From: Pleurodeles waltl
Taxonomy: Eukaryota; Chordata; Amphibia; Caudata; Salamandridae
Direction: 5' to 3'
Assembly: GCF_031143425.1 (NCBI RefSeq)
Contig: NC_090448.1
Coordinates: 330,038,177 to 330,102,176, forward strand
Length of the DNA stretch: 64,000 bases
Every line of letters starts with the position of its first letter. Within the stretch, counting starts at the first letter, position 1. The translations under genes were made by a program, and so were the position numbers. The notes under the pieces are model-generated. The model did not search any database. It saw only the letters and a program-made list of their open reading frames with translations, and was not told where the DNA came from. This document shows, one piece after another, positions 33,606 through 45,133 of the stretch.

Positions 33606-36600
33606 ATGGCACATAAGGACACAACATACAACATAATAACATGGAATGTAAAAGGCATGGCCGGTGCAGTTAAACGCAACAGGGTACGGGCACACCTAAA
33701 ACGCCATCATGTACACATTGCTATATTACAGGAAACACACATGACTCCAGCAGATGCCAAATCATTAGAAAAAAGCTGGGCGGGACAGCTATACGCAGCA
33801 GGCACATCATCTTTCGCAAGGGGGGGTTATGATCTGGATAGCTCCCGGGGTGCCATACTCTACAAAACATAATGAAACAGATAAAGAAGGCAGGTATATT
33901 CAGTTGATCGGCACATTGTATGGAGAGCCACTAGCGATTACTGGGTTATACGGTCCTAACGTTAAACAGAGCGAATTTCTACAAACCATCATATCTCACC
34001 TATCAAACACCTTAAACATACCCAATATTTGGGGTGGGGACACTGCGTGCCACAAGTAGATATGGACAGATCACACCCCCCCCTGGTGGCGCAATAGACA
34101 ATGCGGGTCTCACAGCTACGCGCATACAGTGGAAGGAAGCAGACCACCGCTTGAGACAATATGACTATAAATATCACATGGCCCGTATGCATTCAGAGGG
34201 CAATAGACTGGGTAGCCTTTTGGCATGGCTGCTGAAGAGCGAGAGACATAGTGCTCCAATTGGGGCGATACGACTAAGCTCAGGAGCAATCCTAAATACC
34301 CAAGCTGAAATAAAAGATGCCTTCAGAGAATATTATAGCACACTATATAGAGCACATACCCCCCCAACACAAGAACAACTTCGTAAGTTCCTTAGTGGAA
34401 TACAAATAAAGCAACTCACACTAACACAAGCCGAGGAACTAGACAGCCCAATTGACATAGCGGAAGTGCAACAGGCATTACGTCATTTGACACTCGGTAA
34501 AGCACCAGGAGGCGATGGCCTCCCCATAGAATATTATAACACCTTCCAAACGCAAACACTAGCGCCATACTTTGAAATGTTGGGCGAAGCCCTAGAACGA
34601 GGTCAACTACCAGAATCACAACGGGAGGCAGTAATAGTGGTGTTGCACAAGCCAGGCCGAGACCCAATGGATGTCCGCTCATTCCGGCCTCTGTCACTAT
34701 TAAACACAGTCTGCAAACTACTAGGCAAAATACTAGCAAATCACCTTCTCCCACTGCTGCCGGCACTGGTGCACCACGACCAATCGGGATTCATACCCAG
34801 CCGCAACACACGTCAATATTAGGAACTTACTACGATTAATGGCAAACAACCCTGAAAATGAAAACGGACGAGTAGCGGTATCACTGGACATTGAAAAAGC
34901 GTTCGACACACTGGGTTGGCACTTTCTACTAGAAACTCTAGAACTTATGGGCTTTGGCAAGACATTCGTTGGGTGGATTGAAACCTTATACTCTGAACCG
35001 ACAGCTTGAGTTAAAACTGGTGAAACTCTATCTGAGAGGTTTAGAGTGGAAAGAGGTACAAGGCAGGGATGCCCATTATCTCCACTGCTGTTTGCTCTCG
35101 CCATTGAGCCCCTGGCCGCCCGACTTCGTACGTATGCGTCCGACTGGGGCATTCAAGACGGCACACAGTACCGCATAGTCTCCCTATATGCAGATGATGC
35201 ATTAATATTTTTATGTAACTATGCCACCTCCCTTCCTGGCATGCTCGAGCTGCTGGATCAATTTGGTACCATATCCGGGCTTAAGGTCAACTGGTCAAAA
35301 TCCTGTCTATTCCCTATGCGTGCGATTCCAGACTCATGCCGCATAGTCCACTCTCCGACTGAGCTGTAATGGTGCTACACTACATTTAAATACTTGGGCA
35401 TAAACATTTACCATGACCCCCAGGATCTAAAAGAAGGCAACCTAGGACGCGTGATCAGAGCCCTTCGCGGTTCCTTACCCTTCTGGTGCTCGCTCCTACT
35501 CTCCCCTCTGGGCAGAGTGGCCATTGCAAAGATGGTGGTCTTACCACGTCTGCTATACTTCTTTTCCGCGCTACCACTAACACTTTCTGCCTCCTTCTTT
35601 AAATCCCTGTCCAGCATATTGTCAGACCTAATTTGGGGAAACGGCCGTCGTAGAGTGGCCCAAAACAAAATACACTACCCACTGGCACAGGGCGGGATGG
35701 GGGTACCACGACTAGAACTATACTATGCATCCGCCCAACTACAGTAGGTGCTTAAATGGATACACATTCCTGCAAACATAGAAGCACAAAGTATATACGG
35801 CGAATTAGGACACACTAATATAATACGCCACCTATCAGATAGAGACGACACATGGCGTACGCAAAATATACTATTGCATAATGCGCGACGAATATGGCAC
35901 AGATATGTGCTGCATGGTGACAAGACACCACAATACTCCCCCAAGATACCCCTATTAGACATACCCAAAGTCGAAATAATAGCTGCAAAACTAGATTTAT
36001 CAACCTGGCAGGAGAAAGGCATACAAACAGTGGGCGACTTATTCAACGACGGGCAAATACGCACATACGAGGCATTAGATGCCGCTCACAACCTAGAACG
36101 AGGCGACTTCATCACATTTGGAGCGGTGCGACAATTAATACGCGCTACATGGAAATGCGGAAACAAAGAACCTACTGTAGCCCCAATCCTACACGAATTA
36201 TTAAGTAACCCGCAAAACCCACTGAATATCTCAGGAATATATAGAACCCTGACCACACAATTCACACAAGGCCAAGAACAAGCTAAAACCAGATGGGACC
36301 AGACCCTCACTTACACTCTCTCACAACACGAGTGGAACCAGGCTAGAACATCGATACACACAGTATCACGTAACCCTTGGCTAAAATACACACAATTCAA
36401 CTACTTACATCAGACATACCTATCACCACACCGACTCGCACTAATGTTCCCTCAATCAACCCAGAAATGCCCAAGATGTGGTACCAACTAAGCCATCTTC
36501 TTTCACATGACCTGGGAATGTCCCCCGATCTTGAATGCTTGCAGCAACATAATAACTCAAATAACTGCATGGCTCGAAATTCCATTGGCCCTCAACCCAG

Positions 36601-36884
36601 CGCTATGTTTACTGGGAATAAGAGAAAGACCTAAAAGCAAAAAGCAAATACACAAATGTATAGACATAGCATTAGTCTTGTACAGACGATTAATAGCTAT
36701 GCACTGGAAAGCCCCCAATGCACCAGAGTTGACACTCTGGCACACAGAACTATTGCGCTGGGCAAAAGCAGAGACATACACATTGCAGTCGCTACAGGAT
36801 AGAGGGATCAAAGTGAAGGGCCTCACAACCTGGAACCCCTTTGTCACAACACTTGAAAGCAAGGACGATGAGCGTCCCCCCTGA
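33606..36884 (+). pseudogene. LINE ORF2 (endonuclease and reverse transcriptase), disabled
   Basis: It starts at ATG 33606 with NIITWNVKGM and LQETHM, the first endonuclease blocks. A frameshift at a G7 run (about 33822) moves on to EGRYIQLIGTLYGEPLAITG and GLYGPN, then WGGD. The rest of the endonuclease, including the SDH box, and the linker are missing at about 34040-34110, a deletion of very roughly 200 codons. RT then reads GKAPGGDGLPIEYY, FRPLSLLN and QSGFIPSRN. Another shift near 34812 leads to SLDIEKAFDTLGW, RQGCPLSPLLFALAIEP and SLYADDALIF, with YADD intact. Stops follow in the same frame at about 35008, 35367, 35745 and 36489. The C-terminal CPRCG...HMTWEC zinc motif is present. Confidence 0.9.
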
Positions 36885-37354
36885 CCACAAAAACACAAAC
36901 ACTCAAAATGATCAGCAAACAACAGGAGTAACAGCAAGCAGTACATAACCTATAAAAAACACTAAACATACCCCGGACACTCACTAGCTGAAAGAAACCG
37001 AATAACACCTCTACAACAATGAAACTGATCCTTATGGCTCCCTATATCTGCCCCCTTTCCATGTATTCTATCATTATGACATTTAACTTTTCTCTTTAGC
37101 TCCTATCTCTCTCCTTTCACTCAAACTATATCCAAGAATACTAGCAGCAAACACCAAACTAGCCATTAACATAAGAAAGCAGACCGTAAAGGTGTGACTG
37201 TAATATTGGTACTATACATAAGCATGCAATTCCAAATGTACTCATACTACGTATGGAGATTGTTTCTAATATTGTTATTTTATCTATCCCTGTGTGTAAC
37301 GTTCAATAAATACAAATAAAAAGATGTAAAAATAAATAAATAATGCAAAGCCTC

Positions 37355-38631
37355 TATTATTAGGGTGAGCGCGCACTAAGGAAGTGTTGTAAGCTTGGAC
37401 ATCACTACTGACTAGTTCCAGTATAAACATGTGTAGACACGTTTGCAAAGTTGAGCAATATGAGGCTACGTATAATGCTCCCAGAATGCTCTCTGATTAG
37501 ATGCAAATATTTGCAGAAGCTTGAAAACAAAATTGAGGATTCTTTGATTTCAAAACGTTCACTTAAAAATGCAATGAGGGAACAAAACGTTTTGCTAAGG
37601 TGCTGTGAAATGTTAGGTACCATTGCTTTGTAGCATCATTTAGTAAAATGTGTTGATGAATCCTAATATTTCTAAAAATATATCCATAATGACAAAATTA
37701 GTGTAACCAGTTTTAACAAGATTGTGGAAAACATTAAAATAAGCAAGCATTGCCAAAGACAGTACATTGGTTGTCAGCTTTTGGTTTTGTCAATGCGTGT
37801 CTTGTTTTGATATGGTTTCTGTAAAACGTTATTGTTGTGGGAGCTGCTGGGCCCTTTCTATTATAACTCTCAAAAAGCACACATTGCCACAGTAGTTCCT
37901 GACATTGAACAAAACTACTTTGTGTGCTGATATGCTCCCTGTGAAATAGCACAATGCTGTCGCTCATGGTGAAGCTAGCCAATAGATAGACAGAGAGAGA
38001 GAGAATTGTAATAAAAACAAAAGGTCTTGGTTAACACCACCTAATTAGAGGCCCAGTTCTAGAAGTAGGTCACAGAAGTGCACCCACGGTATATGTCCTT
38101 GCATTAGTGCAGAATTACGACTCATGATTTACCAGTTATTTACAGAACTAGGCCAGGAAATGGTACTCCTAGCAAGTGTTTGTTAACTACATTTTAGCTA
38201 AAGCAAATATGTATATCTAGATTTGCTCATGCATGTTGAGCATTTACAAGTTCACTTTCCCTCCAATTACTTTTTGCCCCTAATGTCAGAAATACATTTC
38301 CAAGCTTTCTCAGTATGGAGAACAATCGTATCTGGTACAAAACCCTAAATGTGTGTAGGTTTGCACAGACTCAGAACGGCATTCGACACCTGGAACTATT
38401 GCTTACTGCTTCCTACAGTACATCTGTGACAAGTTGGCAAAATAAGGCATTTTCTAGTATTCAAACCCTTCTATAATATGAGCCGTGGGATAAGCAGAGA
38501 GATTATTATCAGAGCCCTTATATAATGAGATTGGTGCAATAATTCGTCACAGCACTACATGACCAAAGGGACAAGTGGATTTTGTTAAAGGACAAGTAGA
38601 TTTATGAAGCAACCTGTCCCAGGAACAAGAA
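37355..38631 (+). other. APEH intron after the LINE
   Basis: AT-rich, apparently unique. A short GA run at about 37993-38003 is the only simple repeat. Confidence 0.45.
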
Positions 38632-39000
38632 GGTATTTTATTAAATTCCACACCCCTGATTCTTCTATGGTCACCATGGTATGTTGCTTGCCATTCGGCT
38701 GAATGCCAGAAAGGGTATCTCCATCAATACAGGTTCTTCTTGGACCATAGATAGTCACAATCCTGAGGACCTTCCTTCTTGCGAATGTGGTTGCTGAAAT
38801 GTCTTAGAACAAAATGATGGGGTTATCCATGTTCGGTTCGCCTGTCCTGGCAGCCCTCAGGATGCCTTTGATCTTAAAGAAGTGGTTTTTGATCAGCACT
38901 TCTGAGGTCATCTTGTTTCTCATTTGGTAGGTTTTGAGTAGACTGTGAGTGCAATGTAGTTCTGTGCCGCTGGGAAGCCTTCGTAGTTAGCTATGCGCTT
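38632..39000 (-). pseudogene. LINE ORF1 C-terminal fragment (second LINE lineage)
   Basis: On the minus strand one frame reads MTSEVLIKNHFFKIKGILRA, then DNPIILF, a stop, and DISATTFARRKVLR. A one-base shift near 38740 then gives LYXWRYPFWHSAEWQ. This order (…KIKGILRAAR, FQDISAxTxARRK, YxWxYPF) fits the RRM-CTD of an L1/Tx1-type ORF1 protein. It differs clearly from the intact ORF1 at 31937, so a different family is involved. The piece is broken by one stop and one shift. Confidence 0.6.
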
Positions 39001-40440
39001 TATAAATTTGCATAGCGTATGATAGAGCTGTGAGAGACTTGATGGTCTAGCCTTTTGAGTGCTGGATTTCCTATGGAGCACCTGTAATTCACACTTTGTT
39101 TCTCCTAATCTTTTCTTTCCATCGTCCAGGAGGGCTTGATGTCACCTTTCATGTTCCCTCTCTTATCTCCAATTCGTCTCTTTTTGGTGCTCTTTCGCCG
39201 TTTTGAGTTGGTTTGCTAAAGATTCATTTTTTGTATTTTATAGGCAAGCTTTGAAGCAGTTTTTACATGTTCCTGGCTTAGGGACGCCTTCTCTAACTAA
39301 ACTCTGTTATCTGTTGTCAGATATCTGCCTTTGCTCTACAAATAGGTCACACTCAATTGGTTGGTCAGGTGTGGGTTCCGTAGAGGGTGCTTTCAAAGGT
39401 CCAGTTCATTGTATTGAAGTATGGACAAGAGGAGCATGTCTTAAATATTGTTCCGTCTGCTGACCTGCTTGTGAAGGGCACTTCTTGCCTGGTTGATCTG
39501 AACTAAGTGTATGCATCCAGAGTCTTTGGTCAAGATGAATGTCACAAATGTCATGCAACCTTCCACCAATCTCCAGATGAACAACTTTTACAAATGGCAG
39601 AACACAATGCCACTATTGTATTAGATGGGTGGCATTAATAGATCTCAGATGTTCAGGTGCTTCTGTGGACAATGTCATCAAGCAGCACCTCTGACCGCCT
39701 CGTATCTATCCCTGCTCTGTGCCTCCAGGGTCTTTTCTGATAAATTGGCCCGAGTCGCTGAAACACTCAGTAGAGATGAGAGTTGGGGTAGCTATGGAGA
39801 CCCTGAGAAATGCATTGCCTTAGTGTATTTTCTGCCAACGGATCAGTAGAAGTTCAATGCCATATTGGGGTGCCCCTGCACCTAGCCTGGGAAGTTAAAC
39901 ATTAGTTTTGAAACATTTCCTCTTGACAAGACCTTGAACACATTCTTGGCCTCTGGATCCTGGTGTTATTATTTAATGGAACTCTTATTGCAACTGAAGC
40001 TACTTGGGATTCGCCTCCCCCCTCAACCTGACTGCTCCGTTGTCAGATGTTGTTAATCTCAGCTGCTTCTCAGGGGTGATGCAACCCTGGGACCAGATCA
40101 CCTCACTGTCACAAGCCTACAGCTTGCTCCAGCTGGCTCACTTTCAAGAGCAGAGAGCAGCTTCTGTTAATCCTGTAGCAGAGGGTACCTCTCTCTGCAG
40201 CTCCCACCCTAGGCTCAGTTAGAGAAGACTGCAGCAGCAATCTTGCGTACTCTGCTTTCACCCAATGGGGGATAGGTGCCTTTCTGATGATTCCTACATC
40301 AGTTATACCTCCATCGGGCATGCTGAAACCAGAGCTAGCAGTCAGGGCATTCCTCTCCTGCCTGGGAGAAGCCTCCTGGAGCTCTGCTCTCAGCAAGGCT
40401 GCATTCACATGGGTCCTCATTGTAGGCACGCCCATGGAGT
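39001..40440 (-). other. Possible 5' part of the same LINE
   Basis: About 1.4 kb upstream, on the minus strand, of the ORF1 fragment. Near its far end the minus strand reads CATGGGCGTGCCTACAATG, slightly reminiscent of a LINE 5' end. No coiled coil could be read between, so the link is tentative. Confidence 0.3.
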
Positions 40441-40463
40441 TGTAAGTTTGGTTTCTAGGTTCC

Positions 40464-40483
40464 TTTTTTTTTTTTTTTTTTTT
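40464..40483. repeat. T20 homopolymer
   Basis: Twenty consecutive T on the + strand. It could be the poly-A tail of a minus-strand retrocopy whose body would lie to the right, but no body was recognised. Confidence 0.9.
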
Positions 40484-42436
40484 AACTATTCAAGTGTCTC
40501 CTAAATCACAGCTTATATTGAAGTGGTACTGGCCAGGTCTTAAAAGATTCTGTTCTCTACCCTTCTTTGCGATTGGCTTTGAATGGCATGAGTGCAAACC
40601 TTAGCTTGCTCTCTCTTGCTAATTAATGAAGACGGGGTCTCAAAGATTAACAATACCACACTTTTATTAACAACTGTCCAAGATCTTGGTGTGCATCTAA
40701 TAAAACCAACAGCCAAGTTTCCCATCTCATAGCTTTTTATCTGCAATATAACGTTTTTGGTATGATACAGAGTGGGTTTGGACAGCAAGTTACGAGTCAT
40801 GATATTTAAAACAGTAACTCCCAGCTGACTCAAAGAAAACAATACACACCATATCAAGTGTAATTTGATTTTACTGTTCTTTTCCAACCATTTCACCATC
40901 TTGCTCGAGGTGAGAAATAATTTATTCTGGCTCCAAACTCCTATCACCACTCATCCTGGTTCTCCACAGCACAACTCCCTTTACAAAGATGGCGGGTTTG
41001 GGTACTCCCCTCACCACCCAAACCAGGTGGCAATCCCTATTACTCCATGAAATGGTAATTCACAGGCACCAGCAGGCAATAAATTGGAGAGTTATGTGTC
41101 TCTTTTGCGTTTTAAAAATTTCTGCAGACCACTGGAGCAGAGTTATCTGTTACTTGGATTTTATCTCTTTGGTGTGTTTTTGCTTTACATCATTGAGTAG
41201 ATTGAAAATTTTAATTTTTGCTTCCTTGTTCCTAGAGAACACTTGTATGCCAATAACATAATTTCAACTTTGCCTGTTGAGTTGCCTCTTTCTAATCTGC
41301 TTCTTTAAGCATGTTAGGGTTTTTAATGTGATATCTTTAGCCAGGTTAGGTTTTCAGCCAATAGCCCTTCTATGCTTGAACTTGGGAGCTGCTTGCTAAA
41401 ATACCAGACATTGTGAGTGTTTCACATATGACACAGGGATACTTACACAGTAGTTCCTTGGCAGGCAGGAAGACTTAGGTCAGAGTCATTTACACGTCAT
41501 TGTCACACCTGAGAGGCTAACAGTGTTTTGTTTTTAGGCTCACCTCTGAAAGGCCAACTGGACATGAGTAGGAATAGTCACTTGTTAGTATTCCATCTCA
41601 AAGACCAGGAGAGGTAGGAAAGAGTAAGTCGCAACACTACTCCATTACATTATAAACATTTAGTGTACAACAATTGCCACAAATTAACAGCGGCAAACAT
41701 ATTTTACTTTTACTTTAAAAACAGAAGGTCCATGTTAGAACAATTGGATCTCGTAATTTTTTGAAGTCACTTGAACTATGGATCTAGTGGAAAAGTGTTC
41801 ATGGTTAAAAGCCTACCTATGGTACAGTCTGTTTTTCAGAGATGGAACCCAGTGTCCCTCTCACCGCATCCTTTTAATGCACCTCCCTAGGAACTAGATG
41901 GAAGCCTCTAAAAATATCAGGTAACTGAGTTTAATGAGATGCCTTACTTCAAGTTTCACAGTAGTATATGTGCGTGAGCAGGTAGTCTGTGCTAGCGGAC
42001 ATTGATTTCCTTAGATAAGTGAGATCACATCACAATTGATGATGCGCCTAGAGTAAATTGGAATTTATGTGTGCATTTGCCACATTACATTAGTAAATGA
42101 TCTAAATGTACAAAAATAAAGTAAATAAATGCACCTATATGGATAATGAGATCTGTAGAAGGAAACTACATGCATTGAAATCCTGGGATGTGCATAGCTG
42201 AGTAGTCCATTCCTGCCTTGGCAGGGGAACAATAGCATGTTTATTGCTTAGGCATGGGCAGTTTGAACAGAGAGGTGTGTTGTCCTGGTTGTTAATTCCC
42301 TAAAGTTATAAATGTGCTGCTGCTCTGGTTTCAAATGCGCCAATCCAACCTCATAAAAAATTCCTGTGTAATTTGTGTGATGATACGCCATTTAGAAAGG
42401 AGATTAAAAAAATGTACTTTGCTATTGCTTTTTCAG
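40484..42436 (+). other. APEH intron, 3' part
   Basis: No recognised element over almost 2 kb. It ends with a pyrimidine tract and TTTTTCAG before the next exon. Confidence 0.5.
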
Positions 42437-42477
42437 ATCAGCTCTGTTTTATGTGGATCTAACTGGAGGAAAATGTG
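42437..42477 (+). CDS. APEH: APEH exon, beta-propeller segment 4 (41 bp)
   Basis: A micro-exon of one base (completing Arg), 13 codons and one base: SALFYVDLTGGKC plus the start of the next codon. It is flanked by TTTTTCAG and GTAAGTG, both strong sites. The sequence follows the APEH block after CTNRR. The phases fit both neighbours exactly. The 41-bp exon stands between a 22.6-kb intron and a 113-bp intron. Confidence 0.93.
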
Positions 42478-42590
42478 GTAAGTGCATTTTATTCCATGTT
42501 ACTTTGTGACCCAACTCCTTCTGTCAACAGTTTATTTTTACATGTGGCTATCCTTCTTTATAACCCCCATCATGTACCTTATCTCTGCAG
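42478..42590 (+). other. APEH short intron (113 bp)
   Basis: It runs from GTAAGTG to CTCTGCAG. It has no repeat insertion, although the neighbouring introns are 22.6 and 6.4 kb. Confidence 0.93.
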
Positions 42591-42712
42591 AACTCATCTC
42601 GGATGATTCCAGTGCTGTCTTTTCCCCACGACTGAGCCCTGACCAGTGCCGCATAGTTTACCTCGAATCTGGCGTGTATGGGCCCCACTTGCAGTGTTTC
42701 AAGCTGCTCATG
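42591..42712 (+). CDS. APEH: APEH exon, beta-propeller segment 5
   Basis: Two bases completing a Glu codon, then 40 codons: LISDDSSAVFSPRLSPDQCR, then IVYLESGVYGPHLQCFKLLM. It ends in phase 0 at GTGAGA. SPRLSPDQCRIVYL is strongly conserved in vertebrate APEH, while the following loop (ESGVYGPH) is diverged from mammals. There are no disruptions. Confidence 0.95.
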
Positions 42713-44075
42713 GTGAGAATGGACAGGATCTGAGCCTTTATAAGGTTTCCCAAATGAAAAGGCTCAAATTTGTATACCTTTTTTAATGTGCTCTTTGTCA
42801 GCACAAAAAGACTGATAGTTTCAAAGTCAGTGACAGGGAGGATCATTTTAGATAGTACATGCAAGGGGATTTAGCTGATTGTTTGGCATATTTAAAGGGG
42901 GGTAGGTCAATAGTTCTGGACATAAAACATAACTTACACTGGGCTCTGAGTGTAGTAAGAGATGATTTGTATACATAAGTAAAATGAATGACTGGTTAAG
43001 CAGCACTGTATATCCAAACTGTTTATCTAGCATCTAGGTTTGTTAACATATAACCCCCTTTCAATTTTGACTTTAATTTTTCCTGTTTTTTTTTATTGAT
43101 CTGTCTCTAGTTGCAAATCAGTGTTATTCCATTAGTTATACATTAAATGGTAACACAATAGATGTGGCTCCTCTGCATCCTTTGTGGTTAACAACATTCA
43201 TTACAACCTAGCAATAATTGGTTACAAAACCACAAACTTGGGGTTTCCTGTTGTTTTCCTTGCACAACTTAAAAGTTAGCCTCAATGTGGAATTGTTGAT
43301 ATCATACCTTATCTTGACGTTGTGAGGCATCTTAAGACCATACTGTGGTATTGGCTCTTCCCTTCACCTGCCTGAAGAGTGGTATATTCACCTCTGCCTT
43401 TTTATACCACTTTATTAAAAGTCTCATCTGTGTGACAATACCGCGAGCAAGCTTGCTGTTGGGAATTGTGCTTGGAAACATATAAGCATGTTGCAACAAA
43501 GATAAATTGTACATTTAGTTTGGTTAAGTCATGCAGTAAACTACAGACCTGTAAACTTGTTACATGTGATCCTTCATTGGCATATGTCAAAATATCTCTG
43601 TTTATATTGGTGCTTGTTTGATTAGTGTTCACTTTCTAGGCCAGCTTTGTAAACACTGTAAACTGTATTACAGAGCACACCCCTGGGGTGGCAACCCTGG
43701 AGTAATGGCTGAGGTATATTTTCTCAGTGTGGCTCATATAAACAGGAGATCATGAAAAATTCAGGAAGAGATGTGCCCTTAATGAACCTTTCTGGACAGT
43801 GTCTCTAGTTCTGTTGTTTAGATTTGATTAAAATGACAATTTGTTTAGATTGAAGATCGGAAATCCCTTTTTTTTTTTCCCCATTGCATTTTATTTTCTG
43901 GGAGTTTTGGGTCAAGTTAAACTTACTGAAGTTAATCAATTCATTCTATCTGTTTTCCTAATGACTTTTTAATTTATGTCTTACATGGGCTTTCTTTAGA
44001 TCTTTCTCCATTAGCAACACTGAGGAGTTCTAGTCCATTTTATTGCTTTATTTGATCTCCCCTACATAAGGAACA
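42713..44075 (+). other. APEH intron before the hAT MITE
   Basis: AT-rich sequence with short T-runs. No recognised element. Confidence 0.5.
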
Positions 44076-44320
44076 TTCTAGTGCAGTGGTTCCCAACCTT
44101 TTGATTTCTGTGAACCCTCACTTTCTCATTACTGGAACCCGGGGACCCCCACTGAATTAGTATTGGAATCTGGGGACCCCCCCCATTGATTCAATACTGA
44201 GAGCTGGGGACATAATCTGTTAATATTATTTAATTTTCTAAGGATTTGCGAACCCCATGAGGATGCTTCGTAAAATCCCTCAGGTCCCCAGACCACAGGT
44301 TGGGAACCAATGATCTAGTG
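44076..44320. mobile_element. hAT-type MITE (229 bp)
   Basis: The element spans 44084-44312 with terminal inverted repeats CAGTGGTTCCCAACC and GGTTGGGAACCAATG (13 of 15 positions). It is flanked by an 8-bp duplication TTCTAGTG / ATCTAGTG (44076-44083, 44313-44320). The 8-bp target and CAGNGGTTC-like ends fit non-autonomous hAT elements. The interior has repeated GGGGACCCC-like stretches and no coding capacity. Confidence 0.9.
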
Positions 44321-45133
44321 CTTTTCTGTTGCCAATGACAAGATGATCTTTTTACGGTGCTGTTATTTTTGTAATTTTATTATTATGTATAAACATAGTT
44401 CAAGCAAATATAAGCAACACTTCACATTTATTATAGATCAAAAGTTCAATACCAAAAATAATACTAATCAGAACAAAATACGGTTCCATCACACAATACG
44501 TTATAAATACGTTTTAAGCCACCATAGAATCATCATAAAGTGTGCTCCTTTCACTAAAATGCTAAATATAACGACTTCCCCTTTTTCACTGAGCAAAATT
44601 GCTTCATTTAAGATAACAAAGTATATACAGACTTTGCTGTGTTCTCATGGTTGGCCTGGATATCGTTACCACATGACGATCAAATGGTAGGTGTATATTT
44701 ATTTCCTTCTCCTCCTGTAACAATATATTGTATGGATTGTACCTGCAATGAACATTGGTGGCACATATGGTTCCCCTTCTACCCAATCTTAAGCCAGACA
44801 CTGCTCAAACACAAAAGAGAAGCGTTCCAAACCGTTACTGCATTGATGATCCTCATACTTGTTATATCGATTCTCCATCTTGAATAATGCTATGTTTTTA
44901 GGTGTTGGACTACAGTAAATCAGACTATGCAATAATTGAAGAAGATCGGTCGGCTTCATCCACATGTTGATAAGATAATACCATACCATACAATTCTAAT
45001 ACTCTTAAACTGTTCATGGGTTGAATCCTTCCTATTAAATTCACCCCATTTCAAAATGGCTAGTTAAATCCTACTTAGCCGTTCTGTATAGCTCTAGTCT
45101 CCAGTTTTTCAGGGACTTTTTCTTGTTCCTTCC
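44321..45133 (+). other. APEH intron between MITE and LTR
   Basis: AT-rich, with only short open frames. Nothing recognised. Confidence 0.45.

Larger units (their letters stand above)
30857..37354 (+). mobile_element. Nearly full-length L1-like LINE with 14-bp target duplication
   Basis: The element spans 30871-37340 (6.47 kb). It starts GGGGGCGTGGCCAAGATGGC, a typical L1 5' end, and ends in an A-rich tail with AATAAATAAAT. The flanks carry an exact 14-bp duplication TAATGCAAAGCCTC (30857-30870 and 37341-37354). Contents are a CpG-rich 5' UTR (about 1.07 kb), intact ORF1 (31937-33052), a 553-bp spacer, ORF2 (33606-36884) and a 3' UTR. ORF2 has an internal deletion, frameshifts and four in-frame stops, so it cannot move by itself. 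The complete ends and exact duplication make it the youngest-looking LINE in the window. Confidence 0.95.

Noticed and set aside
34416..35152. Antisense open frames of 116 and 139 codons
   Set aside because: They lie opposite well-defined RT coding blocks on the + strand.
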